Below are positions 51,865-61,814 of a DNA stretch of 64,000 bases, in pieces. Made by a program: the position numbers and the translations under genes. Origin of the DNA: Guptibacillus hwajinpoensis (GTDB lineage Bacteria; Bacillota; Bacilli; Bacillales; Guptibacillaceae); assembly GCF_005144865.1 (NCBI RefSeq), contig NZ_SWFM01000002.1, positions 620,001 through 684,000 of the forward strand, given 5' to 3'. Numbering within the stretch: the first letter of the stretch is position 1; the number at the start of each line of letters is the position of its first letter. The notes beneath the pieces were generated by a model. The model was not told where the DNA came from and made no database searches. It worked only from the letters and a program-made list of their open reading frames with translations.

Positions 51865-53310
51865 TTGAAGATACAGGGGAAAGTTGTCGCGTTACTCGTC
51901 GTGATTGCCTTACTCGTTGGTTCTGGTGGTACATATGCGGCTTTCGCACTCTTTCAGGACGAGTCTCAAGGCAGTGAACAGTCGATGACACTCGGCTCAG
52001 GAAATGACATAGAGTCCGAGGAACTTTCGAAAATAAATAAAACGTATGAGCTGATTACTGATCGCTATGTGAAAGATGTCGAGCAAAAAGATCTTCTAGA
52101 TGGCGCAATCAAAGGAATGATTGAAACACTCGATGATCCTTACTCCGTTTATATGGATCCAAAGACTGCAGAACAGTTTAGTCAATCACTGGGTTCCTCG
52201 TTTGAAGGTATCGGTGCAGAGGTTAATATGGATGATGGTCGAGTAACGATCGTCTCACCTTATAAAGACTCTCCGGCTGAAAAGGCAGGTCTTCGTCCAA
52301 ACGATAAAATTATGACCATTGACGGAGAAAGTACAGAGGGACTTGATCTGTATGATGCTGTCTTGAAAATTCGCGGTGAAAAAGGGACGGTTGTGAAGCT
52401 AGGTGTACAACGTCCAGGTGTTTCTGAAGTAATGGAAGTAAAAGTGACGAGAGATGAGATTCCAATTGAAACGGTTTATTCCGATACAGTTGAGAAAAAT
52501 GGCAAGACAATTGGTGTTCTCCAGGTTACTTCTTTCTCAGAAAATACAGCGAAAAGCTTTTCTAAGGAGCTTAAAAAGCTTGAAAATGAAGGTATCGATG
52601 GGCTAGTTCTTGATGTTCGTAATAATCCCGGCGGACTCTTAAACGTTGTTTCTGATATGGCTGAAGAGATTATTCCAAGTGATAAACCATACGTTCAAAT
52701 TGAAGATCGTCAAGGAGAGAAACAGCGCTCTGTCTCTTCATTAGAAGAGAAAAAAGATTATCCAATTGTTGGATTGATTGATCGTGGGAGTGCATCTGCA
52801 GCTGAAATTCTAGCAGGGGCTCTTAAAGAGGCTGGCGGATATGATCTTGTTGGAGAGAAATCCTTCGGTAAAGGAACAGTTCAAACGACTGTTGATCTAG
52901 GGGATGGAAGTAATATTAAACTCACCATGTTCAAATGGCTCACCCCAGATGGGAATTGGATTCATAAAGAAGGAATTGAACCGACAGTAGAAGCTGAACA
53001 GCCTGCTTACTTCTATGTGAATCCTTTGTCAGCAGAGAAAACACTCGAGTTTGACCAAAACAATAAACAGGTGGAATCAGCACAGGTGATGTTAAAAGGC
53101 CTTGGTTTTGAACCAGGCCGAACGGACGGATATTATAGTGACAAAACGGTTACTGCAGTAAAAGCATTCCAGCGCTCTAACAATATTAATGTATCTGGAA
53201 AAATTGATGAGAAGACTGCACAAAAACTTCAAGAAAATATCGTAGACTCGATTCGTAATCCTGATAACGATGTTCAACTTGAAACAGCTGTAGAACTTCT
53301 TGCTAAATAA
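51865..53310 (+). CDS. ctpB: Carboxy-terminal processing protease CtpB (S41)
   Basis: Exported, membrane-anchored serine protease of 481 aa. Signal/anchor 1-28, PDZ domain about 110-190 (GIGAEVNMDDGRVTIV...GLRPNDKIMTIDG), S41 catalytic domain with S311 (GSASAAEIL), K336 and Q340 (SFGKGTVQ), offset by two from the S309/K334/Q338 triad reported for B. subtilis CtpB. A C-terminal PG_binding_1 module is about 395-460. In B. subtilis it helps activate SigK by cleaving SpoIVFA. TTG 51865 follows GAGGTGA; GTG 51856 overlaps that site. Own terminator. Confidence 0.94.
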   Translation: MKIQGKVVALLVVIALLVGSGGTYAAFALFQDESQGSEQSMTLGSGNDIESEELSKINKTYELITDRYVKDVEQKDLLDGAIKGMIETLDDPYSVYMDPKTAEQFSQSLGSSFEGIGAEVNMDDGRVTIVSPYKDSPAEKAGLRPNDKIMTIDGESTEGLDLYDAVLKIRGEKGTVVKLGVQRPGVSEVMEVKVTRDEIPIETVYSDTVEKNGKTIGVLQVTSFSENTAKSFSKELKKLENEGIDGLVLDVRNNPGGLLNVVSDMAEEIIPSDKPYVQIEDRQGEKQRSVSSLEEKKDYPIVGLIDRGSASAAEILAGALKEAGGYDLVGEKSFGKGTVQTTVDLGDGSNIKLTMFKWLTPDGNWIHKEGIEPTVEAEQPAYFYVNPLSAEKTLEFDQNNKQVESAQVMLKGLGFEPGRTDGYYSDKTVTAVKAFQRSNNINVSGKIDEKTAQKLQENIVDSIRNPDNDVQLETAVELLAK

Positions 53311-53345
53311 TTCCAAGAAGGAAACAAACTGTTGATGTCGAAGCT

Positions 53346-53376
53346 ATTCCGCAGGAAATCCTGCGGAATTTTTTTC
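53346..53376 (+). terminator. ctpB terminator
   Basis: Perfect arms attccgcagga and tcctgcggaat, then TTTTTTT. Confidence 0.9.
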
Positions 53377-53407
53377 TGACAGGGGCAAAAGCATGGAGGA
53401 ATATAAA

Positions 53408-54598
53408 ATGGACATTATTGGTCTTTCTATACTTAAAGGGATAATCAGCTTTTTTTTACATCCTTTAACGTATATCACCCTTATTGGGGCATTCATTCTT
53501 GGGCTATCACGCGTGAAACGAGATCGGCGAGATTTTCATACGCGCGTTCACGATGCTCTTGATGATGTGGCGTTTGCCATTGTACCAGGAATAATTGCCG
53601 GCGCAGCATTTCTGGTAGTGAACGTGTTTCTAGGTATTACATTACCATTCAGTACCACAATAGCTTTAAGTATGGCTGCTTTCTTACTTCTTGTGACAAA
53701 ACAAATTCGATTTCTGAGCCCAGCATTTACGTTTATATTGCCAGTAGTTGCTGCTTTATTTTATACACCGATCGATTTTGGAAGTGCACGAATAAATTCG
53801 TTTCAAGACGGTATAGGATCAGCTTCTATGATTGCTATTGTCCTGTTAGTTGGATTTCTTGTGATGATGGAAGGTTTGCTCATTTCTCGGAATGCAGTTA
53901 GTCAGACATCTCCAAGGTTGGTTGAAAGTAAACGCGGTAAGCTCGTAGGCGGACATGAGGTTCAAAGACTGTGGCTCATTCCACTCTTTCTTTTTCTTCC
54001 TGTCGGCAATGTCGAGGCTTTCTCATGGTGGCCACTTTTACATTTCGGGGATCAAGCCTATTCCTTTCTTTTGATGCCATTACCAATTGGTTTTCAAAAG
54101 CTCATTCACCATGCCCTTCCTGTTCCTGAACTTAAAAGAAATGGAAGGCAGGTACTACTTTTAGGAGTAAGTGCTGTGATTATCGGACTAGTAAGTTACT
54201 TTACGAACAATGAATGGCTTGCATTGATTATGTTAGGTATTGTTGTTGTTATGAGAGCAACGATTCTCCTTCTTCATCGTGGAAAGGATAAGGCAGCTTA
54301 TTTTAACGAACGAAATGAAGGGCTTGTGATTCTCGGAATTCTACCTGAGTCTCCAGCAGACCATATGAATTTACAAGTTGGGGAAGTGATTTCTAAAGTG
54401 AACGGTATTCCAGTAGGAAAAGGAACGGACTTTTATACCGCACTTCAAAGAAATGCTGCATTTTGTAAATTAGAAGTGCTCGACTTTAATGGAGAAGTAA
54501 GGTTTGAACAAAAAGCGTTGTATTATAATGAACATCATGAACTAGGGTTGTTATTTGTAAAAGAACACCGCCTTCATGATATAGAAGAAGCTCAATAA
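53408..54598 (+). CDS. minJ: Division topological factor MinJ (PDZ membrane protein)
   Basis: A 396-aa polytopic membrane protein, the length of B. subtilis MinJ (YvjD, 397 aa). About seven membrane segments in residues 10-300 are followed by a cytosolic PDZ domain about 310-396 (GLVILGILPESPADHMNLQVGEVISKVNG). MinJ links DivIVA to MinD so that division is blocked near poles and used septa. ATG 53408 follows GGAGG at 8 bases; an upstream ATG at 53393 overlaps the site. Gene order ctpB-minJ-csbA is conserved. Confidence 0.9.
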   Translation: MDIIGLSILKGIISFFLHPLTYITLIGAFILGLSRVKRDRRDFHTRVHDALDDVAFAIVPGIIAGAAFLVVNVFLGITLPFSTTIALSMAAFLLLVTKQIRFLSPAFTFILPVVAALFYTPIDFGSARINSFQDGIGSASMIAIVLLVGFLVMMEGLLISRNAVSQTSPRLVESKRGKLVGGHEVQRLWLIPLFLFLPVGNVEAFSWWPLLHFGDQAYSFLLMPLPIGFQKLIHHALPVPELKRNGRQVLLLGVSAVIIGLVSYFTNNEWLALIMLGIVVVMRATILLLHRGKDKAAYFNERNEGLVILGILPESPADHMNLQVGEVISKVNGIPVGKGTDFYTALQRNAAFCKLEVLDFNGEVRFEQKALYYNEHHELGLLFVKEHRLHDIEEAQ

Positions 54599-54609
54599 AC
54601 TATAAAAAC

Positions 54610-54641
54610 AAAAAGAAGGCGATTTAATTGCCTTCTTTTTT
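54610..54641 (+). terminator. minJ terminator
   Basis: Arms aaaaagaaggc and gccttcttttt around gatttaatt. Confidence 0.85.
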
Positions 54642-54643
54642 AT

Positions 54644-54873
54644 TGGCTCTATTCTAAAAGTCCTTTCTAACATTTCGTTGTTTTTGAAAGGTTTTTTTGA
54701 GAATTCCACACTTAGCAGATTGGAGCGGAAGGTGCTCGACTCCTGCGGGATGAGCGGGACAGGTGAGACCCCACAGGAGCGTTAGCGACGAGGAGGCTCA
54801 CCGCCCGCCCCGCGGAAAGCGAGCACCTGGAGCGGAAATTAACCGCATAATCCTATGAAAACAATCTTTAATT
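54644..54873 (+). repeat. Intergenic hairpin repeat, copy 13 (full length)
   Basis: Forward orientation. Arms ggtgctcg and cgagcacc match; the central segment is aggagcgttagcgacgagg, the same class as copies 1 and 11. The left end continues directly from the minJ terminator. The gap 54599-54933 holds nothing else. Confidence 0.85.
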
Positions 54874-54933
54874 TAATCTAGCTCATCATAGCATTCAATC
54901 CCTTATTTGTTGTAAGATGGGGGGAGACGCTTT

Positions 54934-55188
54934 ATGTTGAGGGGTGAATTTACTTATATGCAAGGAATCTTAATTGCTTTACTCGTTCCAGCGATTATTA
55001 CGGTCGTGTTTACACGCGTTACATATAATACATTTGTTAGCTTTGGGTTAACGCTTCTATTTATGTGGGCTGTGTTTGGTGGATTAGATCATCCGATTCA
55101 TCTCATTCTGCTGACGATATTATCAGCAATCGTTGGTTTCTATCTTTCTAAGAAAACACAAAAACAAAACAAAAAAAAGATGAAATAG
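54934..55188 (+). CDS. csbA: CsbA family small membrane protein
   Basis: An 84-aa protein with three predicted membrane segments (LIALLVPAIITVVFT; FVSFGLTLLFMWAVF; LILLTILSAIVGFYL) and a basic tail. It matches CsbA in size, layout and location directly upstream of uvrBA. In B. subtilis csbA is a general-stress (SigB) gene of unknown function; no clear SigB promoter is visible here. GGGGGGAG precedes ATG 54934; an inner ATG at 54958 would give a length closer to B. subtilis CsbA (76 aa). Confidence 0.8.
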   Translation: MLRGEFTYMQGILIALLVPAIITVVFTRVTYNTFVSFGLTLLFMWAVFGGLDHPIHLILLTILSAIVGFYLSKKTQKQNKKKMK

Positions 55189-55223
55189 CGTCTATTCCTA
55201 CTGGAATAGGCGCTTCTTTTTTG
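55187..55223. terminator. Bidirectional terminator, csbA / TauE-SafE gene
   Basis: Stem agcgtctattcc/ggaataggcgctt with loop tact, followed by TTTTTT, between convergent genes; it contains the stop codon of the minus-strand gene. Confidence 0.75.
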
Positions 55224-56064
55224 TTCTATACTGGTAAGTGAACAGAACCATTAAAGCTAGAACGTAAGCTCCGACAGTAAATAATCCCAAAAGAGGCTGA
55301 TGTAGAAGTTTAAAGATGATACTAGTTAGCATAAAGAGATAGAGAGTACCTAGCAATTTCTTAATCGTACTCTCTGAAAATGCGTCTGTTAAATTGGCTC
55401 CAAAACGAGATCCAATAACTGCACCAATGACAAGAGTAAATGCAAGGAACCACGGAATCTCAACCTTTCCAATGTATGTAAGGAATCCTGTTGTAACAAT
55501 TAAGAAAATCGTTGCGAGAGAAGTACCAATCGCTAGCCGAGGAGGCATGCGTAGAACGCGTATCAATAACGGAACCATAACAAATCCTCCTCCTACCCCA
55601 AGAACCGATGATATAAAGCCGCCGGCTAAACCGATTAAAACCGTAAGAACAGGGGAATAGGAAGAAGTGGTATTCATTTCTCCAACTGAAGTATCTTTAG
55701 AAAGCATAGAAAGTGAGAAATAGGAAAGTAAAATAACATAAAACAGTGGAATGATGGTGTTATCAATACCTGATCTTTCCATTGCAATGACAAGTGGTTG
55801 TGCAAGTTGAGTGCTGATCATACCGCTTATTGAAAGAATCAGTGTTTGTGTCCACAAAACACGTTTCTTCTTAATATAGGTTAATGCTCCAGAAATAGAG
55901 GTACTCATACTGTATAGTAAACTAATCGTAATCGCTGTTGCGGGTGAATACCCAAGCAATAGTAGGATTGGCGTAAGCAAAAAACCGCCTCCTACTCCAA
56001 AGAAACCGGATATCGCACCAATTGCGATGCCGAGTGGCAATGCCCATAGGACAAACAATGTCAA
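55198..56064 (-). CDS. TauE/SafE (TSUP) family sulfite/anion exporter
   Basis: A 288-aa membrane protein with about eight hydrophobic segments in two homologous halves. Each half starts with the family's glycine-rich motif: GAISGFFGVGGGFLLTPIL and GFISSVLGVGGGFVMVPLL. Members move sulfite, sulfonates or other small organic anions; the substrate cannot be inferred because no metabolic neighbour is present. Inserted between csbA and uvrB on the opposite strand, where B. subtilis has no such gene. AGGAG-type site upstream (aaaggag). Confidence 0.88.
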   Translation of the reverse strand: MTLFVLWALPLGIAIGAISGFFGVGGGFLLTPILLLLGYSPATAITISLLYSMSTSISGALTYIKKKRVLWTQTLILSISGMISTQLAQPLVIAMERSGIDNTIIPLFYVILLSYFSLSMLSKDTSVGEMNTTSSYSPVLTVLIGLAGGFISSVLGVGGGFVMVPLLIRVLRMPPRLAIGTSLATIFLIVTTGFLTYIGKVEIPWFLAFTLVIGAVIGSRFGANLTDAFSESTIKKLLGTLYLFMLTSIIFKLLHQPLLGLFTVGAYVLALMVLFTYQYRTKKKRLFQ

Positions 56065-56170
56065 AACTCCTTTTGAGTAGATGTATAAACGTGAGAGGTT
56101 TTCAAGACTGCACTTTATAGCATACCTCAGTTTAATAAGAAGAGAAAGAAATCGATCGGAAAGAAAAATG

Positions 56171-56184
56171 GGAATATCAGTTCG
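56171..56184. promoter_or_regulatory. Near-consensus LexA (SOS) box upstream of uvrB
   Basis: GGAAT-ATCA-GTTCG against the Bacillus core GAAC-N4-GTTC: one mismatch. TATAAT elements at 56206-56211 and 56216-56221 lie just downstream. uvrBA is a known LexA target in bacilli. Confidence 0.5.
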
Positions 56185-56256
56185 CTTTAATTGAAGAATC
56201 GACCATATAATGTGATATAATAATTCCTATAGATGAATCGAACGGAGGCGAAGAAG

Positions 56257-58233
56257 GTGGAAAGAAAGTTTGAATTGGTATCAGATTATGAACCTCAAGG
56301 AGATCAACCTGAAGCCATTAAAAAGCTTGTTGAAGGCGTTCAAAACAATGAACGGCATCAGACTCTTCTCGGCGCAACAGGGACTGGTAAAACCTTCACG
56401 ATGTCAAATGTCATTCAGGAAGTTAATAAGCCAACACTTATTATTGCTCATAACAAAACACTGGCCGGACAGCTATATAGTGAGTTTAAAGAGTATTTTC
56501 CAAATAATGCTGTCGAATATTTTGTCAGCTATTACGATTATTATCAGCCTGAAGCATACATACCTCAATCTGATACATTCATCGAAAAAGATGCGAGTAT
56601 CAATGACGAAATTGACAAGCTTCGACACTCGGCTACGTCGAGTTTGTTTGAGCGTAATGATGTCATTATTGTAGCAAGTGTTTCTTGTATCTATGGTCTA
56701 GGTAATCCAGAAGAGTATAGAAGTCTTGTGCTCTCTCTTCGAAAAGGGATGGAGAAAGATCGAGATCAATTACTACGGGACATGGTTGATATTCAATATT
56801 CACGTAATGATATTAATTTTACGCGTGGAACATTTCGTGTTCGCGGTGATGTCGTAGAAATCTTTCCTGCTTCACGTGATGAAAATTGCATTCGTGTCGA
56901 GTTTTTTGGGGATGAAATTGACCGAATTACAGAAGTGAACTCGTTAACTGGAGAAATTCTTGGAGAGCGAGAACACGTAGCGATCTTTCCTGCTTCCCAC
57001 TTCGTAACGCGTGAAGAGAAATTAAAAATCGCAATTAAACGAATTGAAGCAGAGCTTGAAGATAGACTTAAAGCATTAAACAATGATGGAAAGTTATTAG
57101 AAGCTCAACGTCTTGAACAGCGGACAAGATATGACGTTGAAATGATGGCTGAAATGGGCTTTTGTTCAGGAATCGAAAACTACTCAAGGCATTTAACGTT
57201 ACGTGATGCTGGGGCTACACCATATACGTTAATGGATTATTTTCCTGAAGACTTCTTGATTATGGTTGATGAGTCACACGTAACACTTCCTCAAGTAAGA
57301 GGAATGTACAACGGTGACCAGGCAAGAAAAGGCGTTCTAGTTGATCACGGCTTCCGCCTTCCTTCTGCAAAAGATAATCGCCCGCTTCGCTTTGAGGAAT
57401 TTGAAGAGAAAGCTCATCAATTCGTATATGTATCTGCAACACCAGGTCCTTATGAAGAGGAGCATTCAACTAAAGTAGTTGAACAAATTATCCGTCCTAC
57501 AGGATTACTTGATCCAACAATTGAAATACGTCCAATCGAAGGACAAATTGATGATTTGTTAGATGAAATTAACAAACGTTCAGAGCGTAACGAACGAGTC
57601 CTTGTTACTACCCTTACGAAAAAGATGTCAGAAGACTTAACGGATTATTTATTAGAAATGGGGGTAAAGGTACGATACCTTCATTCTGAAATTAAGACGC
57701 TTGAGCGAATTGAAATTATTCGTGATTTACGATTAGGCGTTTTCGATGTCCTTGTTGGCATTAACCTTCTCAGAGAGGGTCTTGATATACCTGAAGTGTC
57801 ACTTGTTACGATATTGGATGCTGATAAGGAAGGATTCTTAAGATCAGAACGTTCATTAATCCAAACGATCGGTCGTGCTGCCCGAAATTCTAGTGGACAT
57901 GTTATTTTATACGCCGATAAAATGACAAATTCAATGGAACTTGCAATTGGTGAAACAAATAGACGTCGGGAAATTCAGCAACAATACAATGAAAAATATA
58001 GTATTACGCCAAAAACGATTCAGAAGAAAGTACGTGAAGGAATTCGTGCAACTGTTGCTGCTGAAGACGGTGAAGAATACAAAGTACCGAAGCAAGGTAA
58101 AATGACGAAGCAAGAACGTGCTAAAGTGATTGAAAACGTAGAAACAGAAATGAAGGAAGCTGCGCGAGAGCTTAATTTCGAGCGTGCTGCTGAACTTCGT
58201 GACCTATTATTAGAGCTTAAAGCGGAAGGATGA
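56257..58233 (+). CDS. uvrB: Excinuclease ABC subunit B
   Basis: A 658-aa nucleotide-excision-repair helicase-like protein that verifies damage delivered by UvrA and recruits UvrC. Walker [11 protein letters not shown] near 40, the beta-hairpin region [24 protein letters not shown] box ([11 protein letters not shown]), motif [11 protein letters not shown], and the C-terminal UVR domain about 620-655 that binds UvrC. GTG 56257 lies 6 bases after GGAGGCG and aligns with the usual start (RFELVSxY); ATG 56233 precedes the site. Seven bases separate it from uvrA. Confidence 0.97.
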   Translation: MERKFELVSDYEPQGDQPEAIKKLVEGVQNNERHQTLLGATGTGKTFTMSNVIQEVNKPTLIIAHNKTLAGQLYSEFKEYFPNNAVEYFVSYYDYYQPEAYIPQSDTFIEKDASINDEIDKLRHSATSSLFERNDVIIVASVSCIYGLGNPEEYRSLVLSLRKGMEKDRDQLLRDMVDIQYSRNDINFTRGTFRVRGDVVEIFPASRDENCIRVEFFGDEIDRITEVNSLTGEILGEREHVAIFPASHFVTREEKLKIAIKRIEAELEDRLKALNNDGKLLEAQRLEQRTRYDVEMMAEMGFCSGIENYSRHLTLRDAGATPYTLMDYFPEDFLIMVDESHVTLPQVRGMYNGDQARKGVLVDHGFRLPSAKDNRPLRFEEFEEKAHQFVYVSATPGPYEEEHSTKVVEQIIRPTGLLDPTIEIRPIEGQIDDLLDEINKRSERNERVLVTTLTKKMSEDLTDYLLEMGVKVRYLHSEIKTLERIEIIRDLRLGVFDVLVGINLLREGLDIPEVSLVTILDADKEGFLRSERSLIQTIGRAARNSSGHVILYADKMTNSMELAIGETNRRREIQQQYNEKYSITPKTIQKKVREGIRATVAAEDGEEYKVPKQGKMTKQERAKVIENVETEMKEAARELNFERAAELRDLLLELKAEG

Positions 58234-58240
58234 CGAACAA

Positions 58241-61108
58241 ATGGCAATCGAAGAGATCGTCGTCAAAGGGGCAAGAGCCCACAACTTAAAGAATATAGAC
58301 GTATCAATTCCAAGAGATAAGCTGGTAGTTGTTACCGGCTTATCTGGGTCTGGTAAGTCTTCATTAGCATTTGACACTATTTATGCTGAGGGGCAGCGAC
58401 GTTATGTCGAATCACTCTCAGCATATGCAAGACAGTTTCTTGGACAGATGGATAAGCCAGATGTCGATGCCATTGAAGGTCTATCACCAGCTATCTCAAT
58501 CGATCAGAAGACAACAAGCCGTAATCCTAGATCAACTGTAGGAACTGTAACCGAAATCTACGATTACCTTCGTTTATTATTCGCAAGAATCGGTCGACCA
58601 GTATGTCCGAGACATGGTGTGGAAATCACCTCACAGACGATCGAGCAGATGGTAGATCGTATTTTAACCTACGAAGAACGTACGAAATTACAGATTCTAT
58701 CTCCTGTTGTATCAGGTCGTAAGGGAGAACACGTTAAGGTATTAGAAGATATTAAGAAGCAAGGTTACGTTCGTGTCCGTGTGGATGGCGAAATGATGGA
58801 AGTAGCAGACGAAATTACTTTAGAGAAGAATAAAAAGCATTCGATTGAAGTTGTGATTGATCGTATTGTCGTAAAAGACGGTGTTCAATCGCGACTTGCG
58901 GATTCACTAGAAACGGCGCTTAATCTTGGCGGTGGACAAGTAATTGTTGATGTGATGGAACAGGAAGAATTGCTTTTTAATCAGCATCATTCTTGTCCAT
59001 ATTGTGGTTTTTCTATTGGTGAACTTGAACCACGATTATTTTCATTTAATAGTCCGTTTGGAGCCTGCCCTTCTTGCGATGGTTTAGGTCTTAAACTTGA
59101 GGTTGATCTTGATTTAGTTATCCCGGACTGGGATAAGTCACTTCGTGAGCATGCACTTGCTCCATGGGAGCCAGTTAGTTCTAATTATTATCCACAGTTG
59201 CTCCAAAGCGTGTGCAATCATTTCGGGGTCGATATGGATACACCTGTTAATAAGATTCCACGAGCACAACTTGATAAAGTGTTGTACGGAAGTGACGGAG
59301 AGAAAGTCTATTTCCGTTATGAGAACGACTTTGGACAAGTACGTGAAAACAACATTATCTTTGAAGGTGTTATTCCTAATGTAGAACGACGCTATCGTGA
59401 AACGAGCTCTGATTATATTCGCGAGCAAATGGAAGCTTATATGTCACAAAAGCCATGCCCGAGCTGTAAAGGCTATCGTTTGAAGAAAGAATCGCGTTCA
59501 GTATTAATTAATGGAAAACATATTGGCGAAGCAACTGAATATGCCATTAAAGATGCTGCTGGCTTTTTTGATGAGCTTGATTTAACGCCAAAAGAGGCGA
59601 CGATTGGCAAAATGATTTTACGAGAAATTCAGGATCGACTTGGTTTCCTTGTAAACGTTGGGTTGGATTATTTAACGCTGAACCGATCGGCAGGTACATT
59701 ATCTGGGGGAGAAGCGCAGCGGATTAGACTTGCGACTCAGGTTGGTTCACGATTAATGGGTGTTCTATATATTCTTGATGAGCCTTCAATTGGTCTTCAT
59801 CAGCGAGACAATGATCGATTAATTTCAACGCTGCAAAGCATGAGAGATCTTGGCAATACGCTAATTGTCGTTGAACATGATGAAGATACGATGCTTGCTG
59901 CTGATCATATTATCGATATTGGACCTGGTGCGGGTGCTCATGGTGGCTTCATTACATCAGAAGGTACGCCAGCTGAGATCATGGATGATGAAGAATCGTT
60001 AACTGGTGAATATCTCTCAGGGAAGAAGTTCATTCCTGTTCCATCTGAGCGAAGAAAACCTGATGGACGTTATATTGAGATCGTGGGAGCAAAAGAGAAT
60101 AACCTAAAAAACACGAAAGCGAAAATCCCAATTGGATTATTTACTTGTGTGACAGGTGTATCTGGTTCAGGTAAAAGTACACTAATTAATGAAATCCTAT
60201 ATAAAACACTCGCACAAAAGCTTCATAAAGCGAAGGATAAGCCAGGTGAGCATAAAAAAATCAATGGCTTAGAATATGTAGATAAAGTAATTGATATTGA
60301 CCAGTCACCGATTGGACGTACGCCACGATCGAATCCTGCAACCTACACGGGTGTCTTTGATGACATTCGTGATGTATTTGCGTCGACAAATGAAGCTAAA
60401 GTACGAGGATATAAAAAAGGGCGATTTAGCTTTAATGTGAAAGGCGGTCGTTGTGAGGCGTGTCGCGGAGATGGCATTATCAAAATCGAAATGCATTTCC
60501 TTCCTGATGTGTACGTCCCATGTGAAGTTTGTCATGGCAAACGATATAATCGTGAGACGCTTGAGATTGAGTATAAAGGTAAGAATATTGCCGATATCCT
60601 TGAGATGACGGTTGAAGATGGACTAGATTTCTTTAAGAATATACCTAAAATTAATCGTAAACTTCAAACATTATACGATGTTGGGCTAAGTTACATTAAG
60701 CTAGGACAACCTGCAACAACTGTTTCCGGCGGTGAGGCACAGCGTGTGAAGCTTGCTTCTCAGCTCTACAAACGATCAACAGGTAAGACGCTATATATCC
60801 TTGATGAGCCTACTACAGGATTGCACGTTGACGATATTTCTCGATTACTAGAAGTATTGCAGCGTCTTGTTGATAACGGTGATTCTGTCTTAATTATTGA
60901 ACATAATCTTGATGTCATTAAGACAGCTGATTACTTAATTGATCTTGGACCCGAAGGTGGGGACGGCGGCGGTGAAGTTATCGCCACTGGCACGCCAGAA
61001 AAAATCACGAAAGAAGAACGATCTTATACAGGATACTACCTTGCCCCTATTCTTGAACGAGATAAAAATCGCATGAAGAAAAGGTTAGAGCAAACTCAGT
61101 CTGTATAA
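58241..61108 (+). CDS. uvrA: Excinuclease ABC subunit A
   Basis: A 955-aa DNA-damage sensor of the UvrABC system. Two ABC ATPase modules: Walker [13 protein letters not shown] at the N-terminus and [12 protein letters not shown] near 645; signatures [12 protein letters not shown] and [12 protein letters not shown]. Zinc sites CPYCG...CPSC, CPSC-x-GYRL and CEACRGDG...CEVCHG are complete. It dimerises and loads UvrB on lesions. Operon with uvrB under the probable LexA site. Clear terminator downstream. Confidence 0.98.
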   Translation: MAIEEIVVKGARAHNLKNIDVSIPRDKLVVVTGLSGSGKSSLAFDTIYAEGQRRYVESLSAYARQFLGQMDKPDVDAIEGLSPAISIDQKTTSRNPRSTVGTVTEIYDYLRLLFARIGRPVCPRHGVEITSQTIEQMVDRILTYEERTKLQILSPVVSGRKGEHVKVLEDIKKQGYVRVRVDGEMMEVADEITLEKNKKHSIEVVIDRIVVKDGVQSRLADSLETALNLGGGQVIVDVMEQEELLFNQHHSCPYCGFSIGELEPRLFSFNSPFGACPSCDGLGLKLEVDLDLVIPDWDKSLREHALAPWEPVSSNYYPQLLQSVCNHFGVDMDTPVNKIPRAQLDKVLYGSDGEKVYFRYENDFGQVRENNIIFEGVIPNVERRYRETSSDYIREQMEAYMSQKPCPSCKGYRLKKESRSVLINGKHIGEATEYAIKDAAGFFDELDLTPKEATIGKMILREIQDRLGFLVNVGLDYLTLNRSAGTLSGGEAQRIRLATQVGSRLMGVLYILDEPSIGLHQRDNDRLISTLQSMRDLGNTLIVVEHDEDTMLAADHIIDIGPGAGAHGGFITSEGTPAEIMDDEESLTGEYLSGKKFIPVPSERRKPDGRYIEIVGAKENNLKNTKAKIPIGLFTCVTGVSGSGKSTLINEILYKTLAQKLHKAKDKPGEHKKINGLEYVDKVIDIDQSPIGRTPRSNPATYTGVFDDIRDVFASTNEAKVRGYKKGRFSFNVKGGRCEACRGDGIIKIEMHFLPDVYVPCEVCHGKRYNRETLEIEYKGKNIADILEMTVEDGLDFFKNIPKINRKLQTLYDVGLSYIKLGQPATTVSGGEAQRVKLASQLYKRSTGKTLYILDEPTTGLHVDDISRLLEVLQRLVDNGDSVLIIEHNLDVIKTADYLIDLGPEGGDGGGEVIATGTPEKITKEERSYTGYYLAPILERDKNRMKKRLEQTQSV

Positions 61109-61115
61109 AGAGAGA

Positions 61116-61142
61116 AAGACAGCCTCGAGCTGTCTTTTTTTC
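61116..61142 (+). terminator. uvrBA terminator
   Basis: Perfect arms aaagacagc and gctgtcttt around ctcga, then a T-run. Confidence 0.9.
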
Positions 61143-61164
61143 TTATATTAAACTCAATTTATTA

Positions 61165-61361
61165 ATATTTTTTGAAAGAGTTTTAAAAACAAAATTCAGT
61201 TGATTGGAGCGGAAGGTGCTCGACTCCTGCGGGACTAGCGGGACAGGTGAGACCCCACAGGCGCAATGTTTTTGTGCGCCGAGGAGGCTCAGCGCCCGCC
61301 CCGCGGAAAGCGAGCACCTGGAGCGGAAATCAGCCATCCTACTATCTACAAAAACACTCTT
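61165..61361 (+). repeat. Intergenic hairpin repeat, copy 14
   Basis: Forward orientation. Arms ggtgctcg/cgagcacc match; central stem ggcgca/tgcgcc with loop atgtttttg. Terminal repeats are worn. An antisense open frame across it (61143-61412) is an artefact. Confidence 0.8.
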
Positions 61362-61411
61362 ATTATAAACTTTAATTAGCTCTACAATTTTAATAATTCT
61401 TTTTCCCTTCA

Positions 61412-61439
61412 TGAAACTTTCTTTTAGCCGAATCGTATA
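61412..61439 (+). promoter_or_regulatory. SigW-type ECF promoter of the yvl operon
   Basis: TGAAAC, 16-bp spacer, CGTATA, matching the SigW consensus TGAAAC-N16-CGTA exactly. It lies 34 bp before the first gene. B. subtilis yvlABCD is part of the SigW antibiosis/envelope-stress regulon. Confidence 0.82.
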
Positions 61440-61472
61440 GATAGGTAGAGATTATTGAAAGGGGAAACAACA

Positions 61473-61766
61473 ATGTCAGTTGAAAAGGTAATGTCTTCTC
61501 TTTGTTATTTCAGTGTGTTTTTCGCCCCTTTTCTCTTTCCAATCATCGTCTTTTTCGTGATGAGAGATGAAGAGGTTTCATACCATGCAAAGCGAGCAGT
61601 ACTATCTCATCTATTCCCATTCCTGTCATTTATACTTGCGCTCATTGCAGTGTTTGTAATGGATGCAGGAGTGGTCATCTTTCTAAGTATGATTTTATTT
61701 GGTTTATTAAATGTTATAGTTTTCATCTGGAACATTGTCAAAGGTATCCAGGTTCTCCGCTGGTAG
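61473..61766 (+). CDS. yvlA: YvlA-like small membrane protein (DUF4870-type)
   Basis: A 97-aa protein with three membrane segments and the DUF4870 pattern (FVMRDEEVSYHAKRAVLSHL between segments one and two). Function unknown; envelope-stress role inferred from the SigW promoter and the operon. ATG 61473 has GAAAGGGG upstream. Length and order match B. subtilis yvlA, first gene of yvlABCD. Confidence 0.78.
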   Translation: MSVEKVMSSLCYFSVFFAPFLFPIIVFFVMRDEEVSYHAKRAVLSHLFPFLSFILALIAVFVMDAGVVIFLSMILFGLLNVIVFIWNIVKGIQVLRW

Positions 61767-61814
61767 TTGGTCAAGTGAACGTTCACAAGAATCGATAAAA
61801 AGGAGATGTGTAGA

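Noticed and set aside
61775..61786. Perfect palindrome GTGAACGTTCAC between yvlA and yvlB as a LexA or cre site
   Set aside because: LexA needs GAAC and GTTC separated by four bases, and cre needs a longer TG...CA frame; neither fits. It is also within an operon.
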